Source: Humibacillus sp. DSM 29435 (GTDB lineage: Bacteria; Actinomycetota; Actinomycetes; Actinomycetales; Dermatophilaceae). Taken from it: a DNA stretch of 64,000 nucleotides. The translations under genes were made by a program, and so were the position numbers. Below are positions 46,431 to 55,552 of the stretch, in pieces (within the stretch, counting starts at the first letter, position 1; the number at the start of each line of letters is the position of its first letter). The DNA lies in contig NZ_MAST01000023.1 in assembly GCF_001758225.1 (NCBI RefSeq), positions 153,541 through 217,540 on the forward strand. The letters run 5' to 3'. The notes beneath the pieces are model-generated. The model was not told the DNA's origin, searched no databases, and worked only from the letters and a program-made list of their open reading frames with translations.

Positions 46431-47425
46431 CGTCGAGACCTCACCAGGCGGGCGAAGAGCTTGCTGTTGAGCAGGATCGCCACGATGAGGATGCTGCCCT
46501 GCACGATCGGCACCCAGTAGACGTCGACCCGCAGCAGGACGAGCCCGTTGCTGATGATCCCGAGCGTGAGCGCGCCGATGGCCGACCCCAGGATCGACCC
46601 CCTCCCGCCCATCAGGCTGGTCCCTCCCAGCACCACAGCGGTGATGACCTCGAGCTCGAACATCGTGCCTGAGTTCGAGCTCCCACTGGCGAGGCGAGTT
46701 GCGGTGATGATGCCGGCGCCGGCCGCGAGAACCCCGGTGATGATGAGCACCGACATCTGGATCCGTCTGATGTCGACGCCTGAGCGCCGAAGCGACTCCG
46801 CGTTCGACCCGACGGCAGTGACGTAGCGACCGAACCGGGTTCGCGTGAAGACGTACCAGGCCACCGCGACCATCGCGATCGCCATCCACGTCGGCGTGTA
46901 CAGACCGAGGAACTTGCCGTTGCCGAGCGGCAGCAGGAAGCTCGACTCGATGGGCGTGCTGTAGCCCTGCGTGATGAGCAGCGCCACACCACGCACGGCC
47001 GTCAGGGCCGCCAACGTGACGATGAACGACTGAAGCCTTCCGTACGCCGTCAAGACGCCGTTGATCACGCCGATGAACGCCCCGATGAGCAGGGTGAGCA
47101 CCAGGGCCAGCACCGGGTTGCCCGTCTTGGCCAGGAGGGCGAGCGACGCCGCGGTCAGACCGACGATCGACCCGACCGAGAGGTCGATGGCGCCCGTCGT
47201 GATGACGAAGGTCATGCCCATCGCCACGACGACGGTCGGCGCGATCTGCCGTGCGACGTTGACGAGGTTCTCAGTCGTCAAGAACGCGTCGGCGCGGGCA
47301 CTGAAGAAGATGAACAGGACGGCGAAGACGACCAGGATAGAAAGGACGCCGAAGTGCCGGCCGATGAAGTCGGTGCGAGCGCCCCGTGAGAAGCGGGCGG
47401 GCTTGGTGGTCGGGATCAGTGTCAT
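46427..47425 (-). CDS. Ribose-type ABC transporter permease
   Basis: 332 residues. About nine hydrophobic helices with VVAMGMTFVITTGAIDLSVGSIVGL, the BPD_transp_2 signature, and LGGTSLMGGRGSILGSAIGAL. It forms the membrane channel with the ATPase encoded one base upstream and should import a nucleoside or pentose. Confidence 0.92.
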   Translation of the reverse strand: MTLIPTTKPARFSRGARTDFIGRHFGVLSILVVFAVLFIFFSARADAFLTTENLVNVARQIAPTVVVAMGMTFVITTGAIDLSVGSIVGLTAASLALLAKTGNPVLALVLTLLIGAFIGVINGVLTAYGRLQSFIVTLAALTAVRGVALLITQGYSTPIESSFLLPLGNGKFLGLYTPTWMAIAMVAVAWYVFTRTRFGRYVTAVGSNAESLRRSGVDIRRIQMSVLIITGVLAAGAGIITATRLASGSSNSGTMFELEVITAVVLGGTSLMGGRGSILGSAIGALTLGIISNGLVLLRVDVYWVPIVQGSILIVAILLNSKLFARLVRSRR

Positions 47426-47426
47426 C

Positions 47427-48197
47427 TCACTTCCCCATCATCGCGGTGACGAGCCCCGCAAGATCGGTCTTCGACGGCTCGAGCTGCTGGTAGATGGTGC
47501 CCTCGTAGAGCACGACGAACCGGTCGGCGACCTCGAAGAGGTCCTGCAGTCGGTGGGTGATGAGCACGACCGACACCCCGCGCGAGGAGACGTCCTTGAT
47601 GAGCTGGAGAACCATCTCGACCTCCTTCGCGGCGAGCGCCGCCGTCGGCTCGTCGAGCACGAGAACCTTCGGGTCGAAGGTGACGGCGCGGGCGATGGCG
47701 ATGGCCTGCCGCTGACCTCCGGACATGTTGCCCACGTCTTGCCGCGTGTTCGTGATCCGGATGTGCAGCTTTCTCAGCTCGTCGACCGCCTCGCGATGCA
47801 TCCGCTCCGTGTCGAGCGCCCGGGTGATCGGGTGGTACTGCTCCCGGCCGAGGAAGAGGTTGCCCGTGACGTCGAGGTGGTCACACAGGGCGAGATCCTG
47901 GTAGACCATCTCGATGCCGTGGGCCCGGGCCGCCCTCGGCCCGGAACCGGTCATCGCCACCCCGTCGACGAGGATCTCGCCCCGGTCGGGGGTCTCCGCG
48001 CCGGCGAGCATCTTCATCAGGGTCGACTTGCCGGCTCCGTTGTCGCCGATGAGGCCGATGACCTCGCCCGGGGCGATCGTCAGGTCGACCCCCTTGAGCA
48101 CGTCCAACGCGCCATACGACTTGTGGATGCCGCGCATCTCCACGCGCGGCGGCGACTGCGACGCGTCGGTGGCGACGTCTGAGGGGATCGTGCTCAT
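47427..48197 (-). CDS. ABC transporter ATPase, single domain
   Basis: 256 residues. Walker A GDNGAGKSTLMKML, signature MSGGQRQAIAIARA, Walker B VLVLDEPTAAL and the H-loop ITHR are intact. Ribose-type ATPases (RbsA, MglA) are usually tandem proteins of about 500 residues; this one has a single nucleotide-binding domain and must dimerise, like the FrcA type. Confidence 0.92.
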   Translation of the reverse strand: MSTIPSDVATDASQSPPRVEMRGIHKSYGALDVLKGVDLTIAPGEVIGLIGDNGAGKSTLMKMLAGAETPDRGEILVDGVAMTGSGPRAARAHGIEMVYQDLALCDHLDVTGNLFLGREQYHPITRALDTERMHREAVDELRKLHIRITNTRQDVGNMSGGQRQAIAIARAVTFDPKVLVLDEPTAALAAKEVEMVLQLIKDVSSRGVSVVLITHRLQDLFEVADRFVVLYEGTIYQQLEPSKTDLAGLVTAMMGK

Positions 48198-48254
48198 GTG
48201 GGGGTCTTCCTTGAGGTCAGTGGCTCGTCGGTTCCGCGGCTGTCCGCGCGCCGA

Positions 48255-49232
48255 TCAGGGGAAGATCTTGCGGTAGGGCTCGACGTTCTCCTTCGTGACG
48301 ATCGTGATCGGCACGTCGATGAAGCCCGCAGCCGCGCCGCCACCGATGAGCGACTTGATCTCCTTGACCGCCTTCTCACCCTCGGTCTTGGGGTCCTGCT
48401 GGATGACGGCCGTGACGACGCCGCTGTCGAGGCCCGCGATGACCTCACGGGTCAGGTCCCAGCCGACGATCTTGGTCTTGCCGCTCGCGCCGACGGCACT
48501 GACCGCACCGACCGTCGCGGGCTCACCCGTCGTGTAGAGGAAGTCGAGGTCGGGCTGGGCAGTGATGAGGTTCTGCGCCGCAGTGGCCGCCTTCTCCTGC
48601 ACGTTCTCACCACTCACGCTCTGGGTGAACATGGCACCCGCAGCGTCGATGGCCTTGCGGAAGCTGTCTTCCCGCTGGTTCTGGATGAACGAGTTCTTGG
48701 CGTCGACCACGCCGTACTTCTTGCCCTTGGCCAGCCCCTTGTCGACCATCCACTGAGCGGCTTCGGCGCCGGCCTTCTCGTTGTCGACGCCGACGAAGGT
48801 CTCGACAGCTCCGTCGTTGAGCTTCGCGTCGATCGCAGCGGCCTTGATGCCCTTCGCCCGGGCGGCCTTGATCGCGGGCAGCACGCCGTTGACGTCGATG
48901 GCCACGACGATGAGCCCGTTGACGCCCTGCGTCGTGAAGTTCTCGATGTCGCTGTTCTGCTTCGCAGAGTCGTTGTTGGCGTTGGCGATCGTCAGCTCAC
49001 AGCCGACCTCCTTGGCCGCCGCCTGGGCGCCTTCGTTCATCTGGGTGAAGAACGCAGCGGTCTGGTTGATCTGCGTCATGCCGATGACGCACTTGGCACC
49101 CGCCGAAGTGCTGCCACCTCCGGCAGCGGGAGCAGGCTCGTTGCCCGTGCTGCAAGCAGAGCTGGCCGCCAGAGCGGCCACGGTGGCGATGCCGAGCAGG
49201 GTCTGGCGGCGGAGTCGAGACGTCTTGGTCAT
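48255..49232 (-). CDS. Substrate-binding lipoprotein, ribose/nucleoside type
   Basis: 325 residues from ATG 49232, with GAGGAGG 6 bases upstream. The N-terminus has Lys/Arg, a hydrophobic stretch and lipobox ASSAC, so the mature protein is anchored through that Cys. CVIGMTQINQTAAFFTQMNEGAQ, NANNDSAKQ, VVAIDVNG and GWDLTREV are typical of Periplasmic_binding_4 (RbsB). First gene of the operon. Confidence 0.9.
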   Translation of the reverse strand: MTKTSRLRRQTLLGIATVAALAASSACSTGNEPAPAAGGGSTSAGAKCVIGMTQINQTAAFFTQMNEGAQAAAKEVGCELTIANANNDSAKQNSDIENFTTQGVNGLIVVAIDVNGVLPAIKAARAKGIKAAAIDAKLNDGAVETFVGVDNEKAGAEAAQWMVDKGLAKGKKYGVVDAKNSFIQNQREDSFRKAIDAAGAMFTQSVSGENVQEKAATAAQNLITAQPDLDFLYTTGEPATVGAVSAVGASGKTKIVGWDLTREVIAGLDSGVVTAVIQQDPKTEGEKAVKEIKSLIGGGAAAGFIDVPITIVTKENVEPYRKIFP

Positions 49233-49254
49233 GGTGGCGGCCTCCTCATTGAGT

Positions 49255-49274
49255 CTCGGCAATCGATTTCCGAG
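49255..49274. promoter_or_regulatory. LacI-type operator
   Basis: CTCGGCAATCGATTTCCGAG is an inverted repeat with 18 of 20 matching positions and central ATCGAT. It lies between the binding-protein start (49232) and the divergent LacI gene (49344), the expected place for a LacI/PurR-type repressor. Confidence 0.75.
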
Positions 49275-49343
49275 TTGCGAGTAAGGTACATCCCACGGCC
49301 CCGCGGGCGATCACGTTTGGATAACGACCACGAAGAGGTGCCC

Positions 49344-50360
49344 ATGGCCGAGGGCCTGCCACAGCACGCACTGTCGCGCCCCGTGACCATGGCCGATGTT
49401 GCCGCGCACGCCGGGGTGTCCGTCTCAACGGTCTCGAGGGTGATCAGCGCGGCCAGGCCGGTGGCAGAGCCACTTCGGGATGCCGTGCTCGGTGCTGCGG
49501 CCGAGCTGGGCTATCAGGTCAACCTTGTCGGCCGGGCCTTGCGCAAGGGCAGAACGGCCACCGTCGGCCTGCTCGTTCCAGATCTCGACAACCCGTTCTT
49601 CTCGTCACTGGCCCAGCACCTGTCGACCGCCTTCGAAGGGTCCGCAGCGGATGTGCTGGTCTTCAGCACCTGCGGGGACCTGCGAGTGGAGCGGCGAGGT
49701 GTCGAGGCGTTCCTCGGACGCCAGGTCGATGCCGTCGTCATGATCCCCTGCCACGAGTCAGAGAGTGTCGACTCCGTGCGGCTGGCCGCCCATTCGGCGT
49801 TGACCATCCAGCTCGACCGCCAGGTCGTGGGGGCCGACGTGCACTTCGTCGGATGTGACAACGCCGCCGGCCTGGGCCTCATCACCACACACATCCGCGA
49901 GCACGTCGACGTCGACGACAAGCCGGTCCTCTACGTCGGCGCGAAGACCCTCTCGTCGTCAGGCCACGAACGATTTCAGCAGTTCACCCAGAACTTCCCG
50001 GACCGACCGACCTACCTCGGCGACTTCGACTTCGCGTGGGGGCAGCAGGCCGTCGACGAGATCCTCTCCGACGGCCACACCCGGGGCACGATCGTCGCGG
50101 CGGCAGACATCATCGGCCTCGGCGTCATCGCCGGACTGCACGTTCGCGGATACCGGGTTCCCGACGACTTCAGGGTCATTGGGTTCGACGGGATCGGGGT
50201 GGCCCGCTTCGCCCATCCGACCCTGACCACGGTGCGCCAGCCGGTCGAGGAGATCGGTCAGACCGTGCTCGATCTCGTCTCGCTTCCCCGATCCACAACG
50301 CCCTCTCGGTCGGTGCGCATCGCCCCTGACCTCATCCTGGGGGACTCGAGCCCGGGCTGA
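49344..50360 (+). CDS. LacI-family transcriptional regulator
   Basis: 338 residues. MADVAAHAGVSVSTVSRVIS is the LacI helix-turn-helix; ALRKGRTATVGLLVPDLDNPFF begins the sugar/nucleoside-binding core, and FDGIGVARFAHPTLTTVRQPVEEIG is the usual C-terminal motif. AGAGG precedes the ATG. It is divergent from the ABC/nucleoside-hydrolase operon and is probably its repressor, released by the imported substrate or ribose. Confidence 0.93.
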   Translation: MAEGLPQHALSRPVTMADVAAHAGVSVSTVSRVISAARPVAEPLRDAVLGAAAELGYQVNLVGRALRKGRTATVGLLVPDLDNPFFSSLAQHLSTAFEGSAADVLVFSTCGDLRVERRGVEAFLGRQVDAVVMIPCHESESVDSVRLAAHSALTIQLDRQVVGADVHFVGCDNAAGLGLITTHIREHVDVDDKPVLYVGAKTLSSSGHERFQQFTQNFPDRPTYLGDFDFAWGQQAVDEILSDGHTRGTIVAAADIIGLGVIAGLHVRGYRVPDDFRVIGFDGIGVARFAHPTLTTVRQPVEEIGQTVLDLVSLPRSTTPSRSVRIAPDLILGDSSPG

Positions 50361-50365
50361 CGTCG

Positions 50366-51622
50366 CTACGCGACCTGGATGCGGAACCCGTGGCCGCGTA
50401 ACGTGGCGATCACGTGATCGGCGTGCTGCTGGCTCTTCGTCTCGAGTTCGAGCCTGATCTCGACCTCGTCGACCGTGATCGACGTGCTCGTTCTCGAGTG
50501 CGCGACCTCGAGCACGTTGGCGTCGAGGGAGGCACACTCCATGAGCAGGCCCGAGAGGGAGCCCGGGCGATCGGGAACGTGCACCTGGAGCCGGAGGTAG
50601 CGACCGGCCACGGCCAAGCCGTTGCGGATCACCCGCAGCATCAGCAGCGGGTCGATGTTCCCGCCCGAAAGCACTGCCACCACAGGCCCCTCGAGACCAG
50701 CCGCCGCGCCCCGGCCGTCAGGCGCAGCGGTGTGCGTCTTGGCCTCCTCCAGCAACCAGGCCACCGCGGCGGCGCCGGCCGGCTCGACCACGAGCTTGGC
50801 CCGCTCGAGCACGAAGAGCAGGGCACGGGCCATCGCATCCTCGGAGACCGTCTCGACCGAGTCGACCAGATCCTTGATGATGGCGAAGGGCACCACCCCG
50901 GGGCGCCCGACGGCGATGCCGTCGGCCATCGTCGCCATCCTCGGCACCGAGACCGGATGGCCAGCGGTGAGAGACAGCGGGTAGGCCGCGGCCGTCTCGG
51001 CCTGCACCCCGATCACCCTGACGTCAGGCTTCAAGGCTCGCAGCGCCACGCTGATGCCGGCGAGCAGGCCACCGCCGCCGAGCTCGACGACGACGGTGCG
51101 CACGTCGGGGCACTGCTCGAGAATCTCGAGGCCGCAGGTGCCCTGCCCCGCCACGATGTCGGGGTGGTCGAACGGGTGCACGAGCACCGCGCCGGTCTCG
51201 TCGGCGAAGATCTGCGCCGCGGCCAGGCACTCGTCGATGGTCGAGCCCAGCTGCTCGACGGTCGCGCCATAAGCCTGCGTGGCCAGCAGCTTGGGCATCG
51301 GCGCCCCGAGCGGCATGTAGACCTTCGATCGGATGCCCAAGATGGATGCCGCGAGCGCGACGCCCTGCGCGTGGTTGCCGGCCGAGGCGGCCACGACACC
51401 CGCTTCCTTCTCGGCATCCGAGAGACGGGACATGCGGGTGTACGCGCCTCTGATCTTGAAGGAGCCTGCCCGCTGGAGGTTCTCGCACTTGAGGTAGACC
51501 TCCGCGCCGACCCGGTCGCTGAGTGCCCGGCTGAACTCGAGCGGGGTCGGCCGGATCACGCCGTCGAGGAGTCGCTGAGCGGCTTGGATGTCTTCAACCG
51601 TCACTGACCCAAGCGCTTCCAT
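50366..51622 (-). CDS. ilvA: Threonine ammonia-lyase
   Basis: 418 residues from ATG 51622. The PLP lysine is in GSFKIRGAY (Lys 56), the phosphate-binding loop is ELGGGGLLAGI and the SAGNHAQGVA motif is present. The C-terminal 75 residues form an ACT-like regulatory domain (LRLQVHVPDRPGSLSGLL). It deaminates threonine to 2-oxobutanoate; the length fits the catabolic or short biosynthetic type. No Shine-Dalgarno is visible, so it may be leaderless. The frame stays open upstream into an AbrB remnant. Confidence 0.9.
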   Translation of the reverse strand: MEALGSVTVEDIQAAQRLLDGVIRPTPLEFSRALSDRVGAEVYLKCENLQRAGSFKIRGAYTRMSRLSDAEKEAGVVAASAGNHAQGVALAASILGIRSKVYMPLGAPMPKLLATQAYGATVEQLGSTIDECLAAAQIFADETGAVLVHPFDHPDIVAGQGTCGLEILEQCPDVRTVVVELGGGGLLAGISVALRALKPDVRVIGVQAETAAAYPLSLTAGHPVSVPRMATMADGIAVGRPGVVPFAIIKDLVDSVETVSEDAMARALLFVLERAKLVVEPAGAAAVAWLLEEAKTHTAAPDGRGAAAGLEGPVVAVLSGGNIDPLLMLRVIRNGLAVAGRYLRLQVHVPDRPGSLSGLLMECASLDANVLEVAHSRTSTSITVDEVEIRLELETKSQQHADHVIATLRGHGFRIQVA

Positions 51623-52048
51623 AGTGGTCAGGCTACGCCGCCCGTCTTCCGCATCCGCCGCACGGCAAGATTCGGCAGTCGGAGCTGCGGAGCGACAACG
51701 CCGCTGTGATGCGCCGAGCCGCGACCGCAGCACGACACGACACGAGTTGACGCTGCTGACTCGAAACGGCAACGACTTCAGCGGCAGTGTCTCGCCGTAG
51801 TCGCTCGCTGGAACCACGAGCTCGAGGCCGCGTTCATCCCATTCGCCGCGCAGCTGATCCAGTTCTTCGGGGCGACAGATGCCGTCGGCGATGCCGGCGT
51901 AGCGGCGCACGCGGGAAGTGCGGGCGACAGTCACGATCTCGCCAGCTCCCCCGGCGCGGACCGTGACCTCGTCGCCCGGTTCCAGCCCGGCGGCCCTCAT
52001 CGCGGCGACCGGAAGCGTGATCTGGTTGTTGCTGGACACCCTCGGCAT
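51623..52048 (-). pseudogene. AbrB-type antitoxin without its own stop, in frame with ilvA
   Basis: The first 72 residues (MPRVSSNNQITLPVAAMRAAGLEPGDEVTV..., ending LRGEWDE) form a complete AbrB/MazE-like antitoxin. The frame then continues through about 70 residues of unrelated, low-quality sequence into ilvA without a stop. No toxin follows on this strand. On the plus strand, 51738-51800 reads HELTLLTRNGNDFSG, like the end of a PIN toxin. The locus looks like a decayed VapBC-type module. Confidence 0.6.
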
Positions 52049-52136
52049 ACCTATACGATCTCGCTCCCCAAGTAAAGGGACGCGGAGCGGTAGCGCCTGC
52101 TTATCCGCCCACGGCTACGGGATGGTGCGGCGTCAC

Positions 52137-52149
52137 GCCTACGCTGGCC
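52137..52149 (+). repeat. Shared promoter sequence, first Wadjet copy
   Basis: GCCTACGCTGGCC occurs here and, identical, at 57586-57598, in both cases about 35-45 bases upstream of a jetA start. TACGCT is a plausible -10 box. Confidence 0.6.
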
Positions 52150-52179
52150 GTCGAGACTCGGAGCAGGGAGGTGTGAGCG

Positions 52180-53607
52180 GTGGAGCACGACACGATCGAG
52201 ACGCTGCGGGAGCGGCATCCGGCCTGGCGGTTGCTGCGCGCCACGAACGCTCCGCTCGTGCTCGCGTTCCTCGGCCGCTTCTTCGTCGAGGACAACCACG
52301 GCGCCACCTCCGCGCCCGAGCTCGCCACCGCCCTCGACGACGAGCTGTTCACCATCAACGCCGCCCACCCCGACCACCCCGTCTACCCCCGAAGCGCGGG
52401 CGACTACCTCGACGACTGGTCAACGACGGATGCCGGCTGGCTCCGCCGGTTCTACCCGCTCGGCTCCGACGAGGTGCACTACGACGCCACGCCCGCCTTC
52501 GAGAAGGCCTACGCCTGGGTGACCGGGCTGCAGGTGCGCTCGTTCGTCGGCACCGAGTCACGGCTCAACACCGTCGTCGAGCTGTTGCGCCAGATGGTGC
52601 TCGGGTCAGAGACCGACCCGCAGGTGCGCCTGGCCGAGCTGCGCCGGCGCCGCGACGGCCTCGACGAGGAGATCGCCGCCATCGAGGCCGGGCACGTCGT
52701 CGTGCTCGACCGGGTCGCCGTGCGCGACCGCTACCAGCAGTTCGCGAGCACCGCCCGCGAGCTGTTGTCGGACTTTCGCCAGGTCGAGGAGAACTTCCGC
52801 GCCCTCGACCGCGCCGCCCGCGAGCGCATCGCGGCCTGGGAGGGCAGCAAGGGCGACCTGCTCGCTGACCTCGTCGGCACCCGCTCCGACATCAGCGCCT
52901 CCGACCAGGGCCGCAGCTTCCAGAGCTTCTACGACTTCCTCCTCTCCGAGGCGCGGCAGGACGAGCTCGCCGACCTGCTCGCCAGGGTCGAGACCATCGC
53001 CGCCCTCGACGCCGACCGCCGGCTGCGCACCGTGCACCACGACTGGTCGGAGGCCGCCGAGCGCACCCAGCAGACCGTGCGGCAGATCTCCGAACAGCTG
53101 CGCCGCTTTCTCGACGACCGGGTCTGGCTCGAGAACCGGCGCGTGCTCGAGCTGGTGCGCTCGGTCGAAGCCGCCGCCCTGTCGGTGCGTGACACCCCGC
53201 CCGCCGTGGGCCTGGTCGTCGACGAACCCGGCGTAACCATTTCCCTACCCTTCGAGCGGCCCCTGCACGACGCCCGGCCCGCGGCCGAGGTCAACAGCCT
53301 GCTCGCCCCGGCCGATGACGAAGAGCTTGACGTCGACTCCCTCTTCGGGCAGACGTTCGTCGACCACGCCCGGCTCGTCGAGAACGTCCGCACCGCCATC
53401 CCACCCCGCGCCTCCGCCCTGCTGGCTGACATCGTGGAGCTCTACCCCATCGAGCAGGGCGCGGCCGAGATCGTCGGCTACCTCGCCCTCACCGACGACG
53501 ACATCGAGGTGAGCATGGACGAGACCGAGACCACCCACATCGAGTTCACCGACGGCGACCGGATGCGGCGTGCCCGCCTCCCCCAGGTCACGGTGACCCG
53601 CCGATGA
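52180..53607 (+). CDS. jetA: Wadjet JetA (DUF3375)
   Basis: 475 residues; GTG start with GGGAGG 8 bases upstream. ETLRERHPAWRLLRATNAPLVLAFLGRFF is the DUF3375 opening and the rest is helical with a central coiled region. JetA is the kleisin/MukF-like subunit of the Wadjet SMC complex that recognises and cuts circular plasmid DNA. The gene is intact. A short remnant of a second jetA lies at 57629. Confidence 0.92.
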   Translation: MEHDTIETLRERHPAWRLLRATNAPLVLAFLGRFFVEDNHGATSAPELATALDDELFTINAAHPDHPVYPRSAGDYLDDWSTTDAGWLRRFYPLGSDEVHYDATPAFEKAYAWVTGLQVRSFVGTESRLNTVVELLRQMVLGSETDPQVRLAELRRRRDGLDEEIAAIEAGHVVVLDRVAVRDRYQQFASTARELLSDFRQVEENFRALDRAARERIAAWEGSKGDLLADLVGTRSDISASDQGRSFQSFYDFLLSEARQDELADLLARVETIAALDADRRLRTVHHDWSEAAERTQQTVRQISEQLRRFLDDRVWLENRRVLELVRSVEAAALSVRDTPPAVGLVVDEPGVTISLPFERPLHDARPAAEVNSLLAPADDEELDVDSLFGQTFVDHARLVENVRTAIPPRASALLADIVELYPIEQGAAEIVGYLALTDDDIEVSMDETETTHIEFTDGDRMRRARLPQVTVTRR

Positions 53608-53625
53608 GGCCGCGGTGAGAACCTC

Positions 53626-54261
53626 ATGAGAACGCCGGAGGAGCACGCTGTCGGGGCCGCGATCATCCACCTCATGCGCGGCGTCGTCTACCGCGAGAGC
53701 AACGAGGACGCCTGGGCCACGCTCGAACGACAGGGCGCTGCGGTGCGCGACCACTTCAGCGCGATCGGCGTGGAGCTCGTGGTCGACGACACCGAGGGCT
53801 ATGCGTACCTGCGCAGTGAGACCGAGGACCCCGGCATCCCGCCCCTCCCCCGGCTCGTGATGCGGCGCAGCCTCACCTACAACGTGAGCCTGCTGCTCGT
53901 GCTGCTGCGCAAGCGCCTCGTCGAGTTCGAGACGACGAGCAGCGAGGGCAAGCTCGTGCTCGAGCGCGACCAGATCATCGAGATGCTGCGCCTGTTCTTC
54001 CCCGACTCGACCAACGAGGCCCGGGTCATCGACACCGCCGACAGCACGATCCGCAAGGCGGAAGAGCTCGGCTTCCTGCGCGCGCTGCGAACCCAAGCGA
54101 CGAGCGGCCAGCCGGATGCCGCTGGGCGCGCTGGCCGGCCCGGCCAGTGGGAGGTGCGGCGCATCATCAAGGCCTACGTCGACGCTCAAGTGCTCTCGGA
54201 CTTCGCGGCCAAGCTCGAGGAGTACGCGCACGCGGCATCCGGTAAAGGCGACGATGACTGA
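53626..54261 (+). CDS. jetB: Wadjet JetB (DUF4194)
   Basis: 211 residues. AIIHLMRGVVYRES, YLRSETEDPGIPPLPRLVMRRSLTYNVSLLLVLLRKRLVEFE and the late helix-turn-helix-like segment match DUF4194, the MukE-like subunit. It is 18 bases after jetA. Its stop overlaps the start of a jetC stub by 8 bases, the normal jetB-jetC junction. Confidence 0.92.
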   Translation: MRTPEEHAVGAAIIHLMRGVVYRESNEDAWATLERQGAAVRDHFSAIGVELVVDDTEGYAYLRSETEDPGIPPLPRLVMRRSLTYNVSLLLVLLRKRLVEFETTSSEGKLVLERDQIIEMLRLFFPDSTNEARVIDTADSTIRKAEELGFLRALRTQATSGQPDAAGRAGRPGQWEVRRIIKAYVDAQVLSDFAAKLEEYAHAASGKGDDD

Positions 54262-54355
54262 CAGCCGCTTCTCGGCGCTCGAGATGTCATCCGCGCCAGC
54301 CGCGACCATCTGGACCGGGGCGGTGCTCACCCCGCGGACTGGTCGAAGATGGTGA
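54254..54355 (+). pseudogene. Truncated jetC (first copy, about 11 codons)
   Basis: ATG ACT GAC AGC ... encodes MTDSRFSALE, matching VTDSLFSAVE at the start of the full jetC (57733). Homology ends abruptly after the GAG codon near 54283; the rest is unrelated. This marks the left breakpoint of the interruption in the Wadjet locus. Confidence 0.85.
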
Positions 54356-55502
54356 CAGCGGCCATCACGACGGCCAGCGCGCCGTAGCCGATCTTGCGGG
54401 CAGGACCGCTCGAGGTGCGCATCGCCAGAACCGCCTGAATGGCGTAGTAGGCGGCGAAGGCCCGTGAGGCGACCGCGATGATCGTGAAGGTCGACGTGGT
54501 GGCGGCCAGCAGGATCGCGGCGCCACCACTGACGAGGTACGGCGTCGGGCCGCGCATGAAGCGGGACAGTCCCCGCAGGTTGCCGTCAGCCGCAACGGTG
54601 TCGGCCACCGCCGCGCTGAACTGGCTCAGCACGGCCGAGAGCACCAACGGAAGAGCGAGCCACGGGGCCACCCGGGCGGTGATGTCAAGCAGCGTGACAT
54701 CAGGCCCGTCGGCTGTTCCGAGCCCCATCACCGGAGTCGCGACCGCGACGAAGCCGAGGTAGATCGACGCCGCGATCAACTGTGCGAACCGGGAGGCCCA
54801 GATGCGAGTCTCGGCGTCGTACTGGGCGCCGAGATACTGCACCGTCTCGAACCCCTGCACCGTGATCACGATCCCACCCAGCACCAGCAGAATCTCGCCG
54901 ATTCCGACGTCGGGTACCGGGGGCAAGACGAGCCCTTCACCGAAGAGGCCCCGAGCGTCGTGGAACAGCAGGGTCCCGCCCAGCACGGTCGTCAGGATGA
55001 GCACGACAGCCAGGCTGAACCGGTCGAGGGCGTTCAGCCCGGCGAACCCGCGGGTGACCCCCACCACCACGATCAGCACCACGGCCGCGCACGCCAGCCC
55101 CCGGGCCCAGGCCGTGGACCCGCCCGGAACGGCATAGTCGACGACGTACTCGGCCATGATCCGCAGGTACAACGCGACTGAGATGACATAGGCCACCACG
55201 ATGACCGCGTCGCCGGTGCGGTCGAGGCCGGCGGTGACCCGGTCGGGAGAATCGGCGGCCAGGGCGGGCTCCACGACCCGGACGCAGTGGCGCACCGACG
55301 TGCCGACCACCCAGGCCACCGCGCACACAACGGCGGCGCCGACCACCGACAGCGACCCCAGGGTGCGCTCGAGCACGGGCACAATGATCAACAGGCCCGA
55401 ACCGAGGATCGAGGCCAACGGAGTCACCGAGGCCCGCATCACCTTCGACAGCGCCGGCACGAGCCCACCGTCCCATAGCAGTCCGGGCGAGGCGTGATTC
55501 AC
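54327..55502 (-). CDS. Multi-pass transporter, APC-like
   Basis: 391 residues from GTG 55502; a later ATG at MRASVTPL is possible. About 11 hydrophobic helices (LGSGLLIIVPVL, AVVCAVAWVVGTSV, VIVVAYVISVALYLRIM, VLILTTVLGGTLLF, LVLGGIVITVQGFETVQYLG). It resembles amino-acid/polyamine or NSS-type permeases, without a diagnostic substrate motif. It lies antisense inside the split Wadjet locus and is carried by the interrupting segment. Confidence 0.65.
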   Translation of the reverse strand: MNHASPGLLWDGGLVPALSKVMRASVTPLASILGSGLLIIVPVLERTLGSLSVVGAAVVCAVAWVVGTSVRHCVRVVEPALAADSPDRVTAGLDRTGDAVIVVAYVISVALYLRIMAEYVVDYAVPGGSTAWARGLACAAVVLIVVVGVTRGFAGLNALDRFSLAVVLILTTVLGGTLLFHDARGLFGEGLVLPPVPDVGIGEILLVLGGIVITVQGFETVQYLGAQYDAETRIWASRFAQLIAASIYLGFVAVATPVMGLGTADGPDVTLLDITARVAPWLALPLVLSAVLSQFSAAVADTVAADGNLRGLSRFMRGPTPYLVSGGAAILLAATTSTFTIIAVASRAFAAYYAIQAVLAMRTSSGPARKIGYGALAVVMAAVTIFDQSAG

Positions 55503-55552
55503 CGGCGCCGCGGTGCGAGCCGGAGGCGGAGGCGGGTTGCAGTCACGACCCT

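Noticed and set aside
52180..54261. JetA/JetB as part of a MukBEF/MksBEF housekeeping condensin
   Set aside because: The presence of JetD with DUF3322/DUF2220 and the DUF3375/DUF4194 pairing indicates Wadjet, not a chromosomal condensin.
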